A program made the translations under genes and the position numbers. Source: Rothia uropygialis (lineage in GTDB: Bacteria; Actinomycetota; Actinomycetes; Actinomycetales; Micrococcaceae). From it: DNA of 64,000 nt. The notes under the pieces were generated by a model. The model saw only the letters and a list, made by a program, of their open reading frames with translations, searched no databases and was not told where the DNA came from. Positions 51,386 through 59,704 of this stretch are shown piece after piece (position 1 is the first letter of the stretch; every line of letters begins with the position of its first letter). Location of the stretch: contig NZ_NOIS01000004.1 of the NCBI RefSeq assembly GCF_004137765.1, forward strand, positions 248,001 through 312,000, read 5' to 3'.

Positions 51386-52747
51386 TTACCGACGGAACAA
51401 CCGCTGATTCGCGAATTCCACAATCCCCAGGCGGCCGAGCTCCCGTCCGTTGCCTGATCGCTTGACCCCTCCGAACGGAAGTTCCGCCGCACTACCACCA
51501 GGCATGTTCACGGATACCATCCCGACCTCAAGGCCTTCTCCCACTGCTTCGGCGCGCTCGGGGTCGCCTCCGAATACGGCGCCTCCGAGCCCGAATGGAG
51601 AGTCGTTGGCCATTTCAATCGCGTCTTCGTCGCTGTTGACCGAATACACGACGACGACGGGACCGAACAGCTCCTCATAGTAGGCGTCCATATCCGGGGT
51701 GATGCCGGTCAGCAGAGTCGGCGCGTAGTAGAAACCGGCACGATCCAGTCGCTTACCGCCGGTGACCAGGGTGGCTCCCTGGGATACGGCCCGATCGACC
51801 TGCTGCGCAATAGAGTCGACCGCGCTTTCCGAAGAAAGGGGCCCGAGCGTCGTCGAAAGGCTTTGCGGGTCACCCGGTGTGTAGCTCTTTTCGAGAATCC
51901 TTTTGACGGCCGCCACGAACGGGGCATATGCCTCTTCCATCACGATGAAGCGCTTGGGGGAATTGCAGGCCTGCCCCATATTTTCGAGTCGAGTTTCCAC
52001 GGCGAGCGCCGCGATCTCCTCTATATTTTCTTCGTCGAGGACGATCAACGGATCCGAACCACCAAGTTCGAGCACGACCTTCTTCAATTCTTCGCCGGCG
52101 ATCGAAGCGACCGAGGCACCTGCGGCTTCACTGCCCGTCAAGGAAACTCCGACGATCCGACGATCGCGGATGACAGCTTCGATGTCCTTCGACGCGATCA
52201 ACAGCGACTGGTAGACATCCGGTCCGAGACCCGCCTCGGCCAGAACATCGGCAAAGGCCAATGCCGACCCCGGAGTCGAGGAAGCCGGCTTGATGAGAAC
52301 AGTATTGCCCAGGACCAGGTTCGGCGCGGCCAACCGAGCGAGCTGGTACATCGGGTAGTTCCAGGGCATCACACCGAGCACGACGCCGGTCGGGCGGTAC
52401 TGCACGTAGTCATCCTGCGTGGAGTCCTCGATACGGCCCTCTTCGAGCATCTCCGGCCCCTTGGAACCATAGAACTCGAAAATCTGGGAAACTATTTCAA
52501 TCTCATCACGGGCGTCTTGGTGCCGTTTCCCCATCTCGCGGGTGATGACGCCCGCGAGCTCATCGGACTGGTCACGGAAAAGCTCGGCCGCTTTGAGCAG
52601 AGCACTCGACCTCTCGGACGGGGTAGCTTGCCGGTTGGCGCGGTACCCGTTGTGAAGGGTCTCCACGGCGAATTCGATGTCATCGCTTGTGGCGTTCTCG
52701 AATTCCTGGACGGTTTCGCCAGTGGTGGGGTTGATGATGGCGTACAT
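51386..52747 (-). CDS. NAD(P)-dependent aldehyde (succinate-semialdehyde-type) dehydrogenase
   Basis: A 453-residue aldehyde dehydrogenase. Glu227 in LELGGSDP and the catalytic Cys261 in MGQACNSPKR are intact, and the motif GQACNSPKR is characteristic of the short GabD1-type succinate-semialdehyde dehydrogenases. VMPWNYPMYQ and the cofactor segment IKPASSTPGSAL are standard. It oxidises succinate semialdehyde or a related aldehyde to the acid. The ATG at 52747 has GAGGAG five bases upstream. It is monocistronic, between sodA and the stress protein gene. It is a second GabD-like enzyme in this window. Confidence 0.9.
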   Translation of the reverse strand: MYAIINPTTGETVQEFENATSDDIEFAVETLHNGYRANRQATPSERSSALLKAAELFRDQSDELAGVITREMGKRHQDARDEIEIVSQIFEFYGSKGPEMLEEGRIEDSTQDDYVQYRPTGVVLGVMPWNYPMYQLARLAAPNLVLGNTVLIKPASSTPGSALAFADVLAEAGLGPDVYQSLLIASKDIEAVIRDRRIVGVSLTGSEAAGASVASIAGEELKKVVLELGGSDPLIVLDEENIEEIAALAVETRLENMGQACNSPKRFIVMEEAYAPFVAAVKRILEKSYTPGDPQSLSTTLGPLSSESAVDSIAQQVDRAVSQGATLVTGGKRLDRAGFYYAPTLLTGITPDMDAYYEELFGPVVVVYSVNSDEDAIEMANDSPFGLGGAVFGGDPERAEAVGEGLEVGMVSVNMPGGSAAELPFGGVKRSGNGRELGRLGIVEFANQRLFRR

Positions 52748-52859
52748 ACAGCTCCTCGACGTTGCGACGGTTGTGTCCATGACTCTTCCCGGTTTGCAGA
52801 AGACTTTCCAGGCACGACCATCATGAGAGATGAGGCAAAACCGGCGCTGTCTCTCATGC

Positions 52860-52893
52860 AAAAAGCCCCGCACCCTAATGGGTGCGAGGCTTT
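52860..52893 (-). terminator. Terminator of sodA
   Basis: Fourteen-base arms (52862-52875 and 52880-52893) with one mismatch enclose the loop TAAT. On the minus strand the stem is followed by a T-run. It lies just after the sodA stop. Confidence 0.75.
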
Positions 52894-52913
52894 GAGCCAG
52901 GGTCACACGTTCC

Positions 52914-53546
52914 TTACTGGGGAATGATGAGTCCCTTGGTCTGCGAACGCGCGCGATCGAAACGCTCCTGGGCGTCGGCCCAGTTAGCGATGTTCCAGAA
53001 AGCCTTGACGTAGTCCGGCTTGACGTTCTGGTAATCGAGGTAGAAGGCGTGCTCCCACATATCCAGCTGCAGAATCGGGGTCTGAGCCAACGGAATGTTG
53101 CCAGCCTGCTGATCGTAGAGCTGGAACAGGTTCAGACGCTCGCCAATGGCGTCCCAAGCAAGAACGGCCCAACCGGAGCCCTGGATGCCGGTCGCGGTTG
53201 CGGTGAACTGCGCCTTGAATGCATCGAAGGAACCGAAGAAGTCGTCGATTGCTGCGGCGAGTTCACCGGTAGGCTTGTCGCCTCCGTCCGGAGACAGGTT
53301 GTTCCAGAAAATCGAGTGGTTGGTGTGCCCGCCCAAGTTGAAGGCGAGATCCTTCTCGAGCTGGTTCACGTAGGTGAGGTCGTTGCTCGAACGGGCCTCT
53401 TCCAGCTTTTCCAGAGCAGTATTCGCGCCCTTGACGTAGGTCGCGTGGTGCTTGTCGTGGTGCAGCTCCATGATGCGAGCCGAAATATTGGGCTCGAGAG
53501 CCGCGTAGTCGTACGGAAGATCCGGAAGTACGTACTGGTCAGCCAT
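52914..53546 (-). CDS. sodA: Superoxide dismutase, Mn/Fe type
   Basis: A 210-residue cytoplasmic superoxide dismutase. The four metal ligands are His29 (HHDKHH), His77 (NHSIFW), Asp162 and His166 ([11 protein letters not shown]). The [10 protein letters not shown] core and the IPLAQTPIL strand are conserved. Metal preference cannot be fixed by eye; actinobacterial enzymes may use Mn, Fe or either. AAAGGA precedes the ATG at 53546. The protein has no signal peptide. It is monocistronic with its own terminator. Confidence 0.95.
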   Translation of the reverse strand: MADQYVLPDLPYDYAALEPNISARIMELHHDKHHATYVKGANTALEKLEEARSSNDLTYVNQLEKDLAFNLGGHTNHSIFWNNLSPDGGDKPTGELAAAIDDFFGSFDAFKAQFTATATGIQGSGWAVLAWDAIGERLNLFQLYDQQAGNIPLAQTPILQLDMWEHAFYLDYQNVKPDYVKAFWNIANWADAQERFDRARSQTKGLIIPQ

Positions 53547-54095
53547 AACCAATCCTTTCAGTGATCCAGCTAATAGATCCACTGTCGACTTTAACACCCG
53601 CGATGGTTGCCCTCTAGGGAAACGTCACATCTTCCGCCGCCAGCGAAGATCGGCTGAACACGACGAGGCCGGGTCGACGTTGCACGCCGCGCGAGGGTTG
53701 CCGAGGACGCCTGTTCTCGGCGCCCCATCAGCCGGCCCGCGGAGTCGAGGTAAAGCGCGCACACGACCGGGACGATCAGCGAAGCAATCAACTCCTGGAA
53801 CGGCACGTCCCACGGTCGCCGCGCAAACGGACACCGGATGGGAGGTCAGAGGCGCCAGTGGACGAAGAATTTTCGTGGCTCGTCGTTACTTCCGGCGTGC
53901 CTGTGGTTCGCCGGATGCATGCATACAACCACAACCCCACCCGGTGCGACGTCCTCAATCATGGCTCGGCCATCGCCGTCGACAAGGCGGTCAACCCATT
54001 TCTCACTCTGCGATAACCGAACTTCTCAGTGCGCAAGCGACAAGGAGAAACTGTGTTCCAGACCACATAAAGTTACACTCAATAGAGGAGTCATC
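53547..54095. other. Gene-poor region between divergent sodA and alcohol dehydrogenase operons
   Basis: About 550 bases without a supported gene. A 71-codon minus-strand frame (53591-53806) starts with a hydrophobic stretch but then becomes arginine-rich and unconvincing. The right end contains a TACACT -10 box (54074-54079) ten bases before the GAGGAG site of the alcohol dehydrogenase gene. Confidence 0.4.
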
Positions 54096-55124
54096 GTGAA
54101 GGCTATCCGTCTCCACCAATACGGGAAGGATCCTGTGCTCGAAGAGGTCGACGAACCGGCCATCACCGACCCGTGGGGCGTCATCGTCGACGTCGGGGCT
54201 GCGGGCCTCTGCAGGACCGATCTGCACATTGTCGAAGGCCAATGGGAGCCGCTCCAGCACCCTCGGCTTCCCTACATTCTCGGCCACGAAAACGCGGGGC
54301 GAGTCCGTGAGGTGGGCAGCGCGGTGAACAACGTCAGCCCGGGTGACACCGTGATCATGCACCCCTTGACCAGTTGCGGTTTGTGCCCGCCCTGCCGACT
54401 CGGCCAGGACTCACATTGCGAGAATTCGACTTTTCCCGGTGTCAGCGTGGACGGAGGAATGGCCGAGCAACTGCTCACCAACGCCAGGGCAGTCGTCAAA
54501 CTCGACAACGGGTTGGATCCCAAGGACGTGGCTGCCCTGGCTGATGCCGGGCTGACTGCCTATCACGCGGTTCGGAAGGCGGCGGACGTACTGTTCCCGG
54601 GAACCCACGCCGTCGTCATCGGCGCGGGCGGGCTGGGCCACATCGGTATCCAGACCCTTGCAGCCATCACGAGCGCCGAGATCACCGTGGTGGACCGGAA
54701 CGAAGAAGCTCTTCAGCTCGCGAAGCAGCTCGGAGCGCATCACACGGTCCGCGCCGGCGACGACGAAGCCGTCGCATCGGAAGTCCTCGACATCACCGGC
54801 GGTGGCGCTCACATCGTCTTCGATTTCGTCGGCGAGCAGGGAGTTGAGCTATTGGCGCCCCGGCTCATGCGCAATCGCGGGTCGCACTACGTCATCGGGT
54901 ACGGCGGTCAAGTGAAGCTGCCGACGATCGAGATCATCAGCCGGGAAATCAACGTGATCGGCAACCTGGTCGGCACGTACAACGACCTGGTCGAGCTGAT
55001 GACGCTCACGGCCCAAGGGAGGGTCGAACTCCACACCTCCGTCTACCCCCTCGATGCCGCCCTGGATGCCTTCCATGACCTCGACGCCGGCCGACTGGTC
55101 GGACGCGGAATCCTCGTGCCTTGA
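54096..55124 (+). CDS. Zinc-dependent NAD(P) alcohol dehydrogenase
   Basis: A 342-residue medium-chain dehydrogenase. Catalytic zinc ligands are Cys39 (GLCRTDLH) and His64/Glu65 (LGHENAG). The structural zinc is held by Cys94, Cys97, Cys100 and Cys108 (CGLCPPCRLGQDSHC). The cofactor motif GAGGLGHIGIQ is near residue 176. It oxidises primary or secondary alcohols. The GTG at 54096 is preferred over longer frames because GAGGAG lies seven bases upstream. It is the first gene of a likely operon with the subunit-3-like protein, GMC flavoprotein and PEBP-like gene. Confidence 0.92.
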   Translation: MKAIRLHQYGKDPVLEEVDEPAITDPWGVIVDVGAAGLCRTDLHIVEGQWEPLQHPRLPYILGHENAGRVREVGSAVNNVSPGDTVIMHPLTSCGLCPPCRLGQDSHCENSTFPGVSVDGGMAEQLLTNARAVVKLDNGLDPKDVAALADAGLTAYHAVRKAADVLFPGTHAVVIGAGGLGHIGIQTLAAITSAEITVVDRNEEALQLAKQLGAHHTVRAGDDEAVASEVLDITGGGAHIVFDFVGEQGVELLAPRLMRNRGSHYVIGYGGQVKLPTIEIISREINVIGNLVGTYNDLVELMTLTAQGRVELHTSVYPLDAALDAFHDLDAGRLVGRGILVP

Positions 55125-55154
55125 ACTGAAGAGACGACCAATAGGAGCTGAACA

Positions 55155-55742
55155 ATGACGTTCCCAGCAAAATACCCACAACTCAATGAGATGGAACTGA
55201 CGGACGACGCCCATGACGTGCTCATCCGAGTGCTCCGTGTGGCTTTTCCCCATCCGACGTTTCCGGATGGTCCGTACGAGCGGACCGCAGCCAAGATCCT
55301 CGTCGAGGCCAAGGAATCGACCTGGTTCCGTGTCGCCCTGACCCAAGGGCTTCTCACACTGAGCCAGTTGGCGGGCGGAGATTTCAGGAATCTCGACGAC
55401 GACGCCGCGACGAGCGTGCTGCGCCGCATCGAAGCGACGGCGTTCTTCGGGTTCATCCGGCGCACGACCGTGCTCAACCTCTACGACGACCCCGAGGTCT
55501 GGGAAGTGCTCGGTTATGAGGGGCCGAGCTTCGACAAAGGCGGTTACATCAACCGCGGTTTCAACGATCTCGACTGGCTGCCCGAGCCCCGGATCGAAAC
55601 CTACGACGGAGAGCCCCTGCCGGACATCGCACCGAATGCGGTGCTCGCGGCCACCGGCAAATCACCGACTGGCGGCCAACAAACCGATACCAGCAACCAG
55701 CCAGGGTCCCAGGAAACCGTGATGAGAAAGGTTTCGAAGTGA
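55155..55742 (+). CDS. Gluconate 2-dehydrogenase subunit 3-like protein
   Basis: A 195-residue mostly helical protein resembling the small subunit (subunit 3) of flavin-dependent gluconate 2-dehydrogenases. In characterised Gram-negative systems this subunit carries a Tat signal and exports the complex. Here no signal peptide is visible, so the partner complex probably stays in the cytoplasm. The C-terminal 40 residues are Gln/Thr/Ser-rich and may be disordered. AGGAG lies before the ATG. The stop overlaps the GTG of the GMC gene by four bases, supporting a stable two-protein complex. Confidence 0.82.
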   Translation: MTFPAKYPQLNEMELTDDAHDVLIRVLRVAFPHPTFPDGPYERTAAKILVEAKESTWFRVALTQGLLTLSQLAGGDFRNLDDDAATSVLRRIEATAFFGFIRRTTVLNLYDDPEVWEVLGYEGPSFDKGGYINRGFNDLDWLPEPRIETYDGEPLPDIAPNAVLAATGKSPTGGQQTDTSNQPGSQETVMRKVSK

Positions 55743-57301
55743 ACATCGACCGGAATGAAGAAGCCGTCGTCATCGTGGGCTCAGGTGCGGGCGGGGGCAC
55801 CCTCGCCTACGAGCTGACCAAACAAGGCATACCCGTCGTCATGCTCGAGGCCGGACCGTATTTGCGCAATGAAGACTATGTGAACAACGAGTGGGAAGCT
55901 TTCAACCAGATGGCGTGGCTCGATCCACGGACAACAAGCGGATCATGGCGCATAACGACCGATTTCCCGAACCTTCCCACCTGGATCGTGAAAGCAGTGG
56001 GCGGTACCACCACGCACTGGTCGGGTGCGACTCCGCGCTTCAAAGAGCACGAGTTCAAGGCCCGGAGCACATACGGCCGCGTGGAGGGAGCGAACCTTCT
56101 CGATTGGCCGATCACCAAGGAGGACCTGGACCCGTATTACGACCGTGCCGAGATCGCGATGGGATCGACTCACACCCACGGGCGCAAGCCATTGCCCGCG
56201 AACAACAACTACAAGGTTTTCGCGAACGGTGCTGAGCGTATCGGTTACAAGCATTACGCGACCGGTCCCTACGCAACCAACGCCGAGGAATACGACGGCC
56301 GGCCCGCATCCATCCAGGACGGTTTCAATTTCCAAGGCGACAAGAACAAATCGAAGTGGTCGACCCTGGTTCGTGAAATCCCGCGGGCCGAGGACTCTGG
56401 CCTGTTGGACCTGCGCTCCGACTGTCAGGTCGTCCAGATCACCCACGATGCCTCAGGACGAGCCGATTCCGTGCTCTACCTCGACGAAGAGGGGAACCTG
56501 CACCGGCAGGCTGCGAAGCTCGTGGCAGTCGCAGGCAATTCCATCGAGACCCCGCGGTTGCTCCTGATGTCGGCAACGCCCATGTTCCCTGATGGGCTCG
56601 CGAATTCGTCGGGCCAGGTCGGGCGCAACTACATGCGGCACACGACCGGCTCCGTGTACTCACGGTTCGACAAGCCGGTGCGCATGTACAGGGGCGAGAC
56701 GATGGCGGGCGTCATCGCCGACGAATCCATTCATAACCCTGACCGTGGATTCGTTGGAGGCTACTACCTCGAGACGATCTCGCTCGGCCCCGCGTTCTTG
56801 GCCAGTTTCGCCGATCCGGGTGCCTGGGGCGCGGACTTCGCCGAAATCATGGATTCCTATCTCAATACGGCCGGTCTGTGGGTCATCGGCGAAGACATGC
56901 CGCAGGAATCGAACCGGATCACGCTGAATTCGGCGGTCACCGACAAAAACGGTCTGCCTGTCCCGAACGTTCATTTCGACGATCACGCGAACGACGTCGC
57001 GATGCGGGACCACGGGTATCAGCAAGCCGAAAAGCTCTACGACGCCGTCGGTGCCCTCGGTTCCCACCGTGCGCCGCCTTACCCGTCAACGCACAACCTC
57101 GGGACCTCGCGGATGAGCGCTCGTCCCGAAGACGGCGTGGTCGACCAGTGGGGACGCGCTCACGACATCCCCAATCTGTTCATCAGCGACGGTTCGGTCT
57201 TCACCACCGGGGCCGCGGCGAATCCGACGCTGACCATCGTCGCGCTGGCTATCCGCCAGGCCGAGTACATCGTCAACCAGCTGAAAACCGACGGCGTCTA
57301 A
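55739..57301 (+). CDS. GMC-family FAD-dependent oxidoreductase
   Basis: A 520-residue flavoprotein. The FAD motif VVIVGSGAGGGTLAYEL lies near residues 10-26. GGTTTHWSGATPRF is the GMC signature, and the C-terminal STHNLGTSRM plus AANPTLTIVALA hold the active-site His and Asn. It resembles the large subunit of gluconate/sorbitol-type dehydrogenases, with no heme-binding motif. The start is GTG at 55739, overlapping the upstream stop (GTGA). It is the central enzyme of the operon and probably oxidises a polyol, sugar acid or cyclic alcohol. The electron acceptor is not identified. Confidence 0.9.
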   Translation: MNIDRNEEAVVIVGSGAGGGTLAYELTKQGIPVVMLEAGPYLRNEDYVNNEWEAFNQMAWLDPRTTSGSWRITTDFPNLPTWIVKAVGGTTTHWSGATPRFKEHEFKARSTYGRVEGANLLDWPITKEDLDPYYDRAEIAMGSTHTHGRKPLPANNNYKVFANGAERIGYKHYATGPYATNAEEYDGRPASIQDGFNFQGDKNKSKWSTLVREIPRAEDSGLLDLRSDCQVVQITHDASGRADSVLYLDEEGNLHRQAAKLVAVAGNSIETPRLLLMSATPMFPDGLANSSGQVGRNYMRHTTGSVYSRFDKPVRMYRGETMAGVIADESIHNPDRGFVGGYYLETISLGPAFLASFADPGAWGADFAEIMDSYLNTAGLWVIGEDMPQESNRITLNSAVTDKNGLPVPNVHFDDHANDVAMRDHGYQQAEKLYDAVGALGSHRAPPYPSTHNLGTSRMSARPEDGVVDQWGRAHDIPNLFISDGSVFTTGAAANPTLTIVALAIRQAEYIVNQLKTDGV

Positions 57302-57336
57302 GACACCAGAACTTCACCAATATATGAGGAGAGACC

Positions 57337-57870
57337 ATGACCAATACATCCCCGTACGATCAGATCGCAGAAGTTGCCTCGTTCGAGGTAACGAGCACCG
57401 ACTTCTCCGATGGCGGAACCTTGCCCGCCGCCCAAGTCAGCGGAATTTTCGGCGCTGGCGGAAAAGATATCAGCCCACAGCTGTCCTGGAGCGGTTTCCC
57501 CTCCGAGACGAAGAGCTTCGCCATCACCGTGTACGATCCCGCGGCCCCAACCGGTAGCGGTTTCTGGCACTGGGCCGTCACCGATGTTCCCGCCTCGACG
57601 ACGTCGGTGCCGAGTGGCGCCGGCGGAGACGAGGGTCAGGGCCTGCCCGACGGAGCCATCCAACTGCGCAATGACGCGAGCCTCTCCCGCTACCTCGGTG
57701 CAGCGCCGCCAGCAGGTCATGGTTCCCATACGTACTACATCGCGGTTCATGCCCTCGACGTCGAGACCCTCGACATCGGATCCGATGCCACGCCGGCGTT
57801 CCTCGGGTTCAACATGTCCGGGCACACCATTGCCCGGGGCGTGCTGACCGGTACGTTCGAGGCCGAATAG
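57337..57870 (+). CDS. YbhB/YbcL family PEBP-like protein
   Basis: A 177-residue protein of the phosphatidylethanolamine-binding fold. The motifs [38 protein letters not shown] and the [13 protein letters not shown] strand are typical of bacterial YbhB/YbcL proteins. Their roles are mostly unknown; a small-molecule binding or inhibitor role is usually proposed. There is no signal peptide. GAGGAGAG precedes the ATG, and the gene lies 35 bases after the GMC gene on the same strand, so it is likely part of the alcohol-oxidising operon. Confidence 0.9.
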   Translation: MTNTSPYDQIAEVASFEVTSTDFSDGGTLPAAQVSGIFGAGGKDISPQLSWSGFPSETKSFAITVYDPAAPTGSGFWHWAVTDVPASTTSVPSGAGGDEGQGLPDGAIQLRNDASLSRYLGAAPPAGHGSHTYYIAVHALDVETLDIGSDATPAFLGFNMSGHTIARGVLTGTFEAE

Positions 57871-57884
57871 GGCCGCCGACCGAA

Positions 57885-57916
57885 CCGCCCGCCCTGTCCA
57901 GAAGAGGGGCGGGCGG
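57885..57916 (+). terminator. GC-rich hairpin after the PEBP-like gene
   Basis: CCGCCCGCCC (57885-57894) pairs with GGGCGGGCGG (57907-57916), loop 12 bases. It separates the alcohol-oxidising genes from the IclR gene. No T-run follows. Confidence 0.5.
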
Positions 57917-57978
57917 GCGTCGGGCTTCCGACCCATGTCTTATTCGCAGTGACTGAAATGTACGGAAGAGGAGTGAAC

Positions 57979-58794
57979 GTGACCGTCGAGAAAAGGACCT
58001 CCGCGAAGCCGTCATCGCCTCGTGATTCGAGCGTTCAGACCATTGAGCGAACTCTCGCTATCCTCGAGCTCATCTCCGAACGCGGTGGCGCGACGGCTCG
58101 AGAAATTTCGGACGCGCTCGAATATCCCCTCCCGACCGTTTATCGGCTGATACAAGCGCTCGTGCAGGCCGACTATCTCACTCATCTGCGTTCGGAGCAT
58201 CGGTTCGAATTGGGATTCAAGCTCGATCGGCTCGGAGCCTCGTTGCACCGCCAAGTCGGCGTCCCAACGATGGTCCGCTCGGAGATCCAGATCCTGCACG
58301 ACTACGCCAAAGCTGCGGCGTATTTCGCCATATACCGAGGATCCGGCGTGGTGCTCGCTTACGTCGTGGACAGTCCCCGGTACCCACGACTTCGACCCCT
58401 TCGATTCGGATTTCACGAAGCGGCCCACGCAACGGCCTTCGGCAAGATCATGCTGTCCGGAATGTCGAAGGCCCAGCTCGATCAGTACCTCGAGGCCCAC
58501 GGAACCTCGGACCTGACTCCAACGACCATCACGGATCGGGGCAAACTGGAAGAGCATCTTGCCGAAGTCGCGAATCGGGGCATCGCCTGGGAGAAGGAAG
58601 AATTCATCCCTGGCATGACCTGCGCGGCGATCGGTGTTCGCAATGGTGCAGGCATGGTCGTGGGCTCCGTAGCCATCAGCACCCCCTCCCAGGACACGGA
58701 TCCTGTCCGAGAAAGAGAACTTGAACGGCGCCTTCGGGACACCGCGAACCGAATCAGCCGTTACTACCGCACGACGCAAGCACCCATCGCGTAG
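57979..58794 (+). CDS. IclR family transcriptional regulator
   Basis: A 271-residue regulator with an N-terminal winged helix (TLAILELISERGGATAREI, then YPLPTVYRLIQALVQADYL) and a C-terminal IclR effector domain (ATAFGKIMLSG, TAITDRGKLEEHL-like TTITDRGKLEEHL, and GMTCAAIGVRNGAG). IclR proteins bind small carboxylates, sugars or aromatic acids. The gene lies after a hairpin but on the same strand as the alcohol dehydrogenase/GMC operon, which is its most likely target. The GTG at 57979 has GAGGAG six bases upstream; an alternative GTG lies 30 bases earlier. Confidence 0.9.
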   Translation: MTVEKRTSAKPSSPRDSSVQTIERTLAILELISERGGATAREISDALEYPLPTVYRLIQALVQADYLTHLRSEHRFELGFKLDRLGASLHRQVGVPTMVRSEIQILHDYAKAAAYFAIYRGSGVVLAYVVDSPRYPRLRPLRFGFHEAAHATAFGKIMLSGMSKAQLDQYLEAHGTSDLTPTTITDRGKLEEHLAEVANRGIAWEKEEFIPGMTCAAIGVRNGAGMVVGSVAISTPSQDTDPVRERELERRLRDTANRISRYYRTTQAPIA

Positions 58795-59047
58795 TTCAGG
58801 TGCCGGTACCTTTTCGAGGTGAGCATAGACTGGTTTCTGTCTCCCTCGCGTCCCAAAGAAGGAGTCAATGCGGGCTGGCTCGAGAATTTGGCCGGGTTCA
58901 AAGTCGAGGTCGCCGACGAGCGATAGTTGGCAATAAATGAGTCCCAGCATTTACGTTTCAGTGATTTTGGAACTCTTCAGCGCCCGTTCATTCAGACTGC
59001 GGACTTTTCGTCCGTCTCGGCCGTGAGCGGTTCCGCCCGCCAGACCG

Positions 59048-59704
59048 CTATCGTTCCGGGCCGTACAGATGCTCAGGGCGGCCGGTCGAGCCGTAGTGGA
59101 GGGTCACTGTCACGGATCGGGATTCGGCGAGTTTAACCAGGTGGCGCTGCGCGGTGGCGCGGGAAATTCCCACCGCTTCAGCAACCTCGGCTGCCGACAT
59201 GAGCCCGCGGGCAGCCCGCAAAACATCCAAGACCCTTCCCGACGTCGAGGACCCCGGCACGGGTGCGTTGGCGCTCGACCCTCCGCTCTCGGTCAACGAG
59301 CGAAGGGCACGGTCCAAACTCGACTGGTCCAAACGGTCCCGATCCAGCAATCGACGATACCGGGAATACCGGCGGAGGAAACCTTGGAGATGCGCGGCGT
59401 CGAACGGCTTGAAGATGTAGGTCAAGGCGCCGGCCCGCAAGGCCGAGCGGACCACCGAGGCGTCCGAAACTGCCGAGAGGATCGCGGCATCGACCTCGAA
59501 TCCCCGCAAGAGTTCCACCCCGTTTCCGTCCGGAAGCACGTAATCGGCCAAGAGAAGGTCGACCTCGCCGCATCCCAGGACCTCGCGCGCCGCCCGCGTG
59601 TCACGGACGGGGTCAAGGGCCTCGAACCCCGCTGTCTGGTTGACGTATTCACAGTGCAATTGGCCGACGTAAAGGTCGTCGTCGACCACCAAAACATTCG
59701 TCAT
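59048..59704 (-). CDS. CitB/DcuR-type response regulator
   Basis: A 218-residue regulator with an N-terminal receiver domain and a C-terminal winged helix. The receiver has the acidic pocket VVDDD (residues 7-10) and the phosphoacceptor Asp54 (LLADYVLPDG), with Lys near 103 (YIFKPF). The C-terminal SAAEVAEAVGISRATAQRHLVKLAES is the DNA-binding helix-turn-helix typical of the CitB/DpiA/DcuR family. Its ATG overlaps the stop of the kinase gene by four bases. Such systems usually control uptake of citrate or C4-dicarboxylates; no transporter gene lies beside it in this window. Confidence 0.92.
   Translation of the reverse strand: MTNVLVVDDDLYVGQLHCEYVNQTAGFEALDPVRDTRAAREVLGCGEVDLLLADYVLPDGNGVELLRGFEVDAAILSAVSDASVVRSALRAGALTYIFKPFDAAHLQGFLRRYSRYRRLLDRDRLDQSSLDRALRSLTESGGSSANAPVPGSSTSGRVLDVLRAARGLMSAAEVAEAVGISRATAQRHLVKLAESRSVTVTLHYGSTGRPEHLYGPER

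Noticed and set aside
53591-53806. 71-codon minus-strand gene upstream of sodA
   Set aside because: Only the first 25 residues are protein-like; the rest is arginine-rich as expected of a chance frame, and there is no clear start signal.
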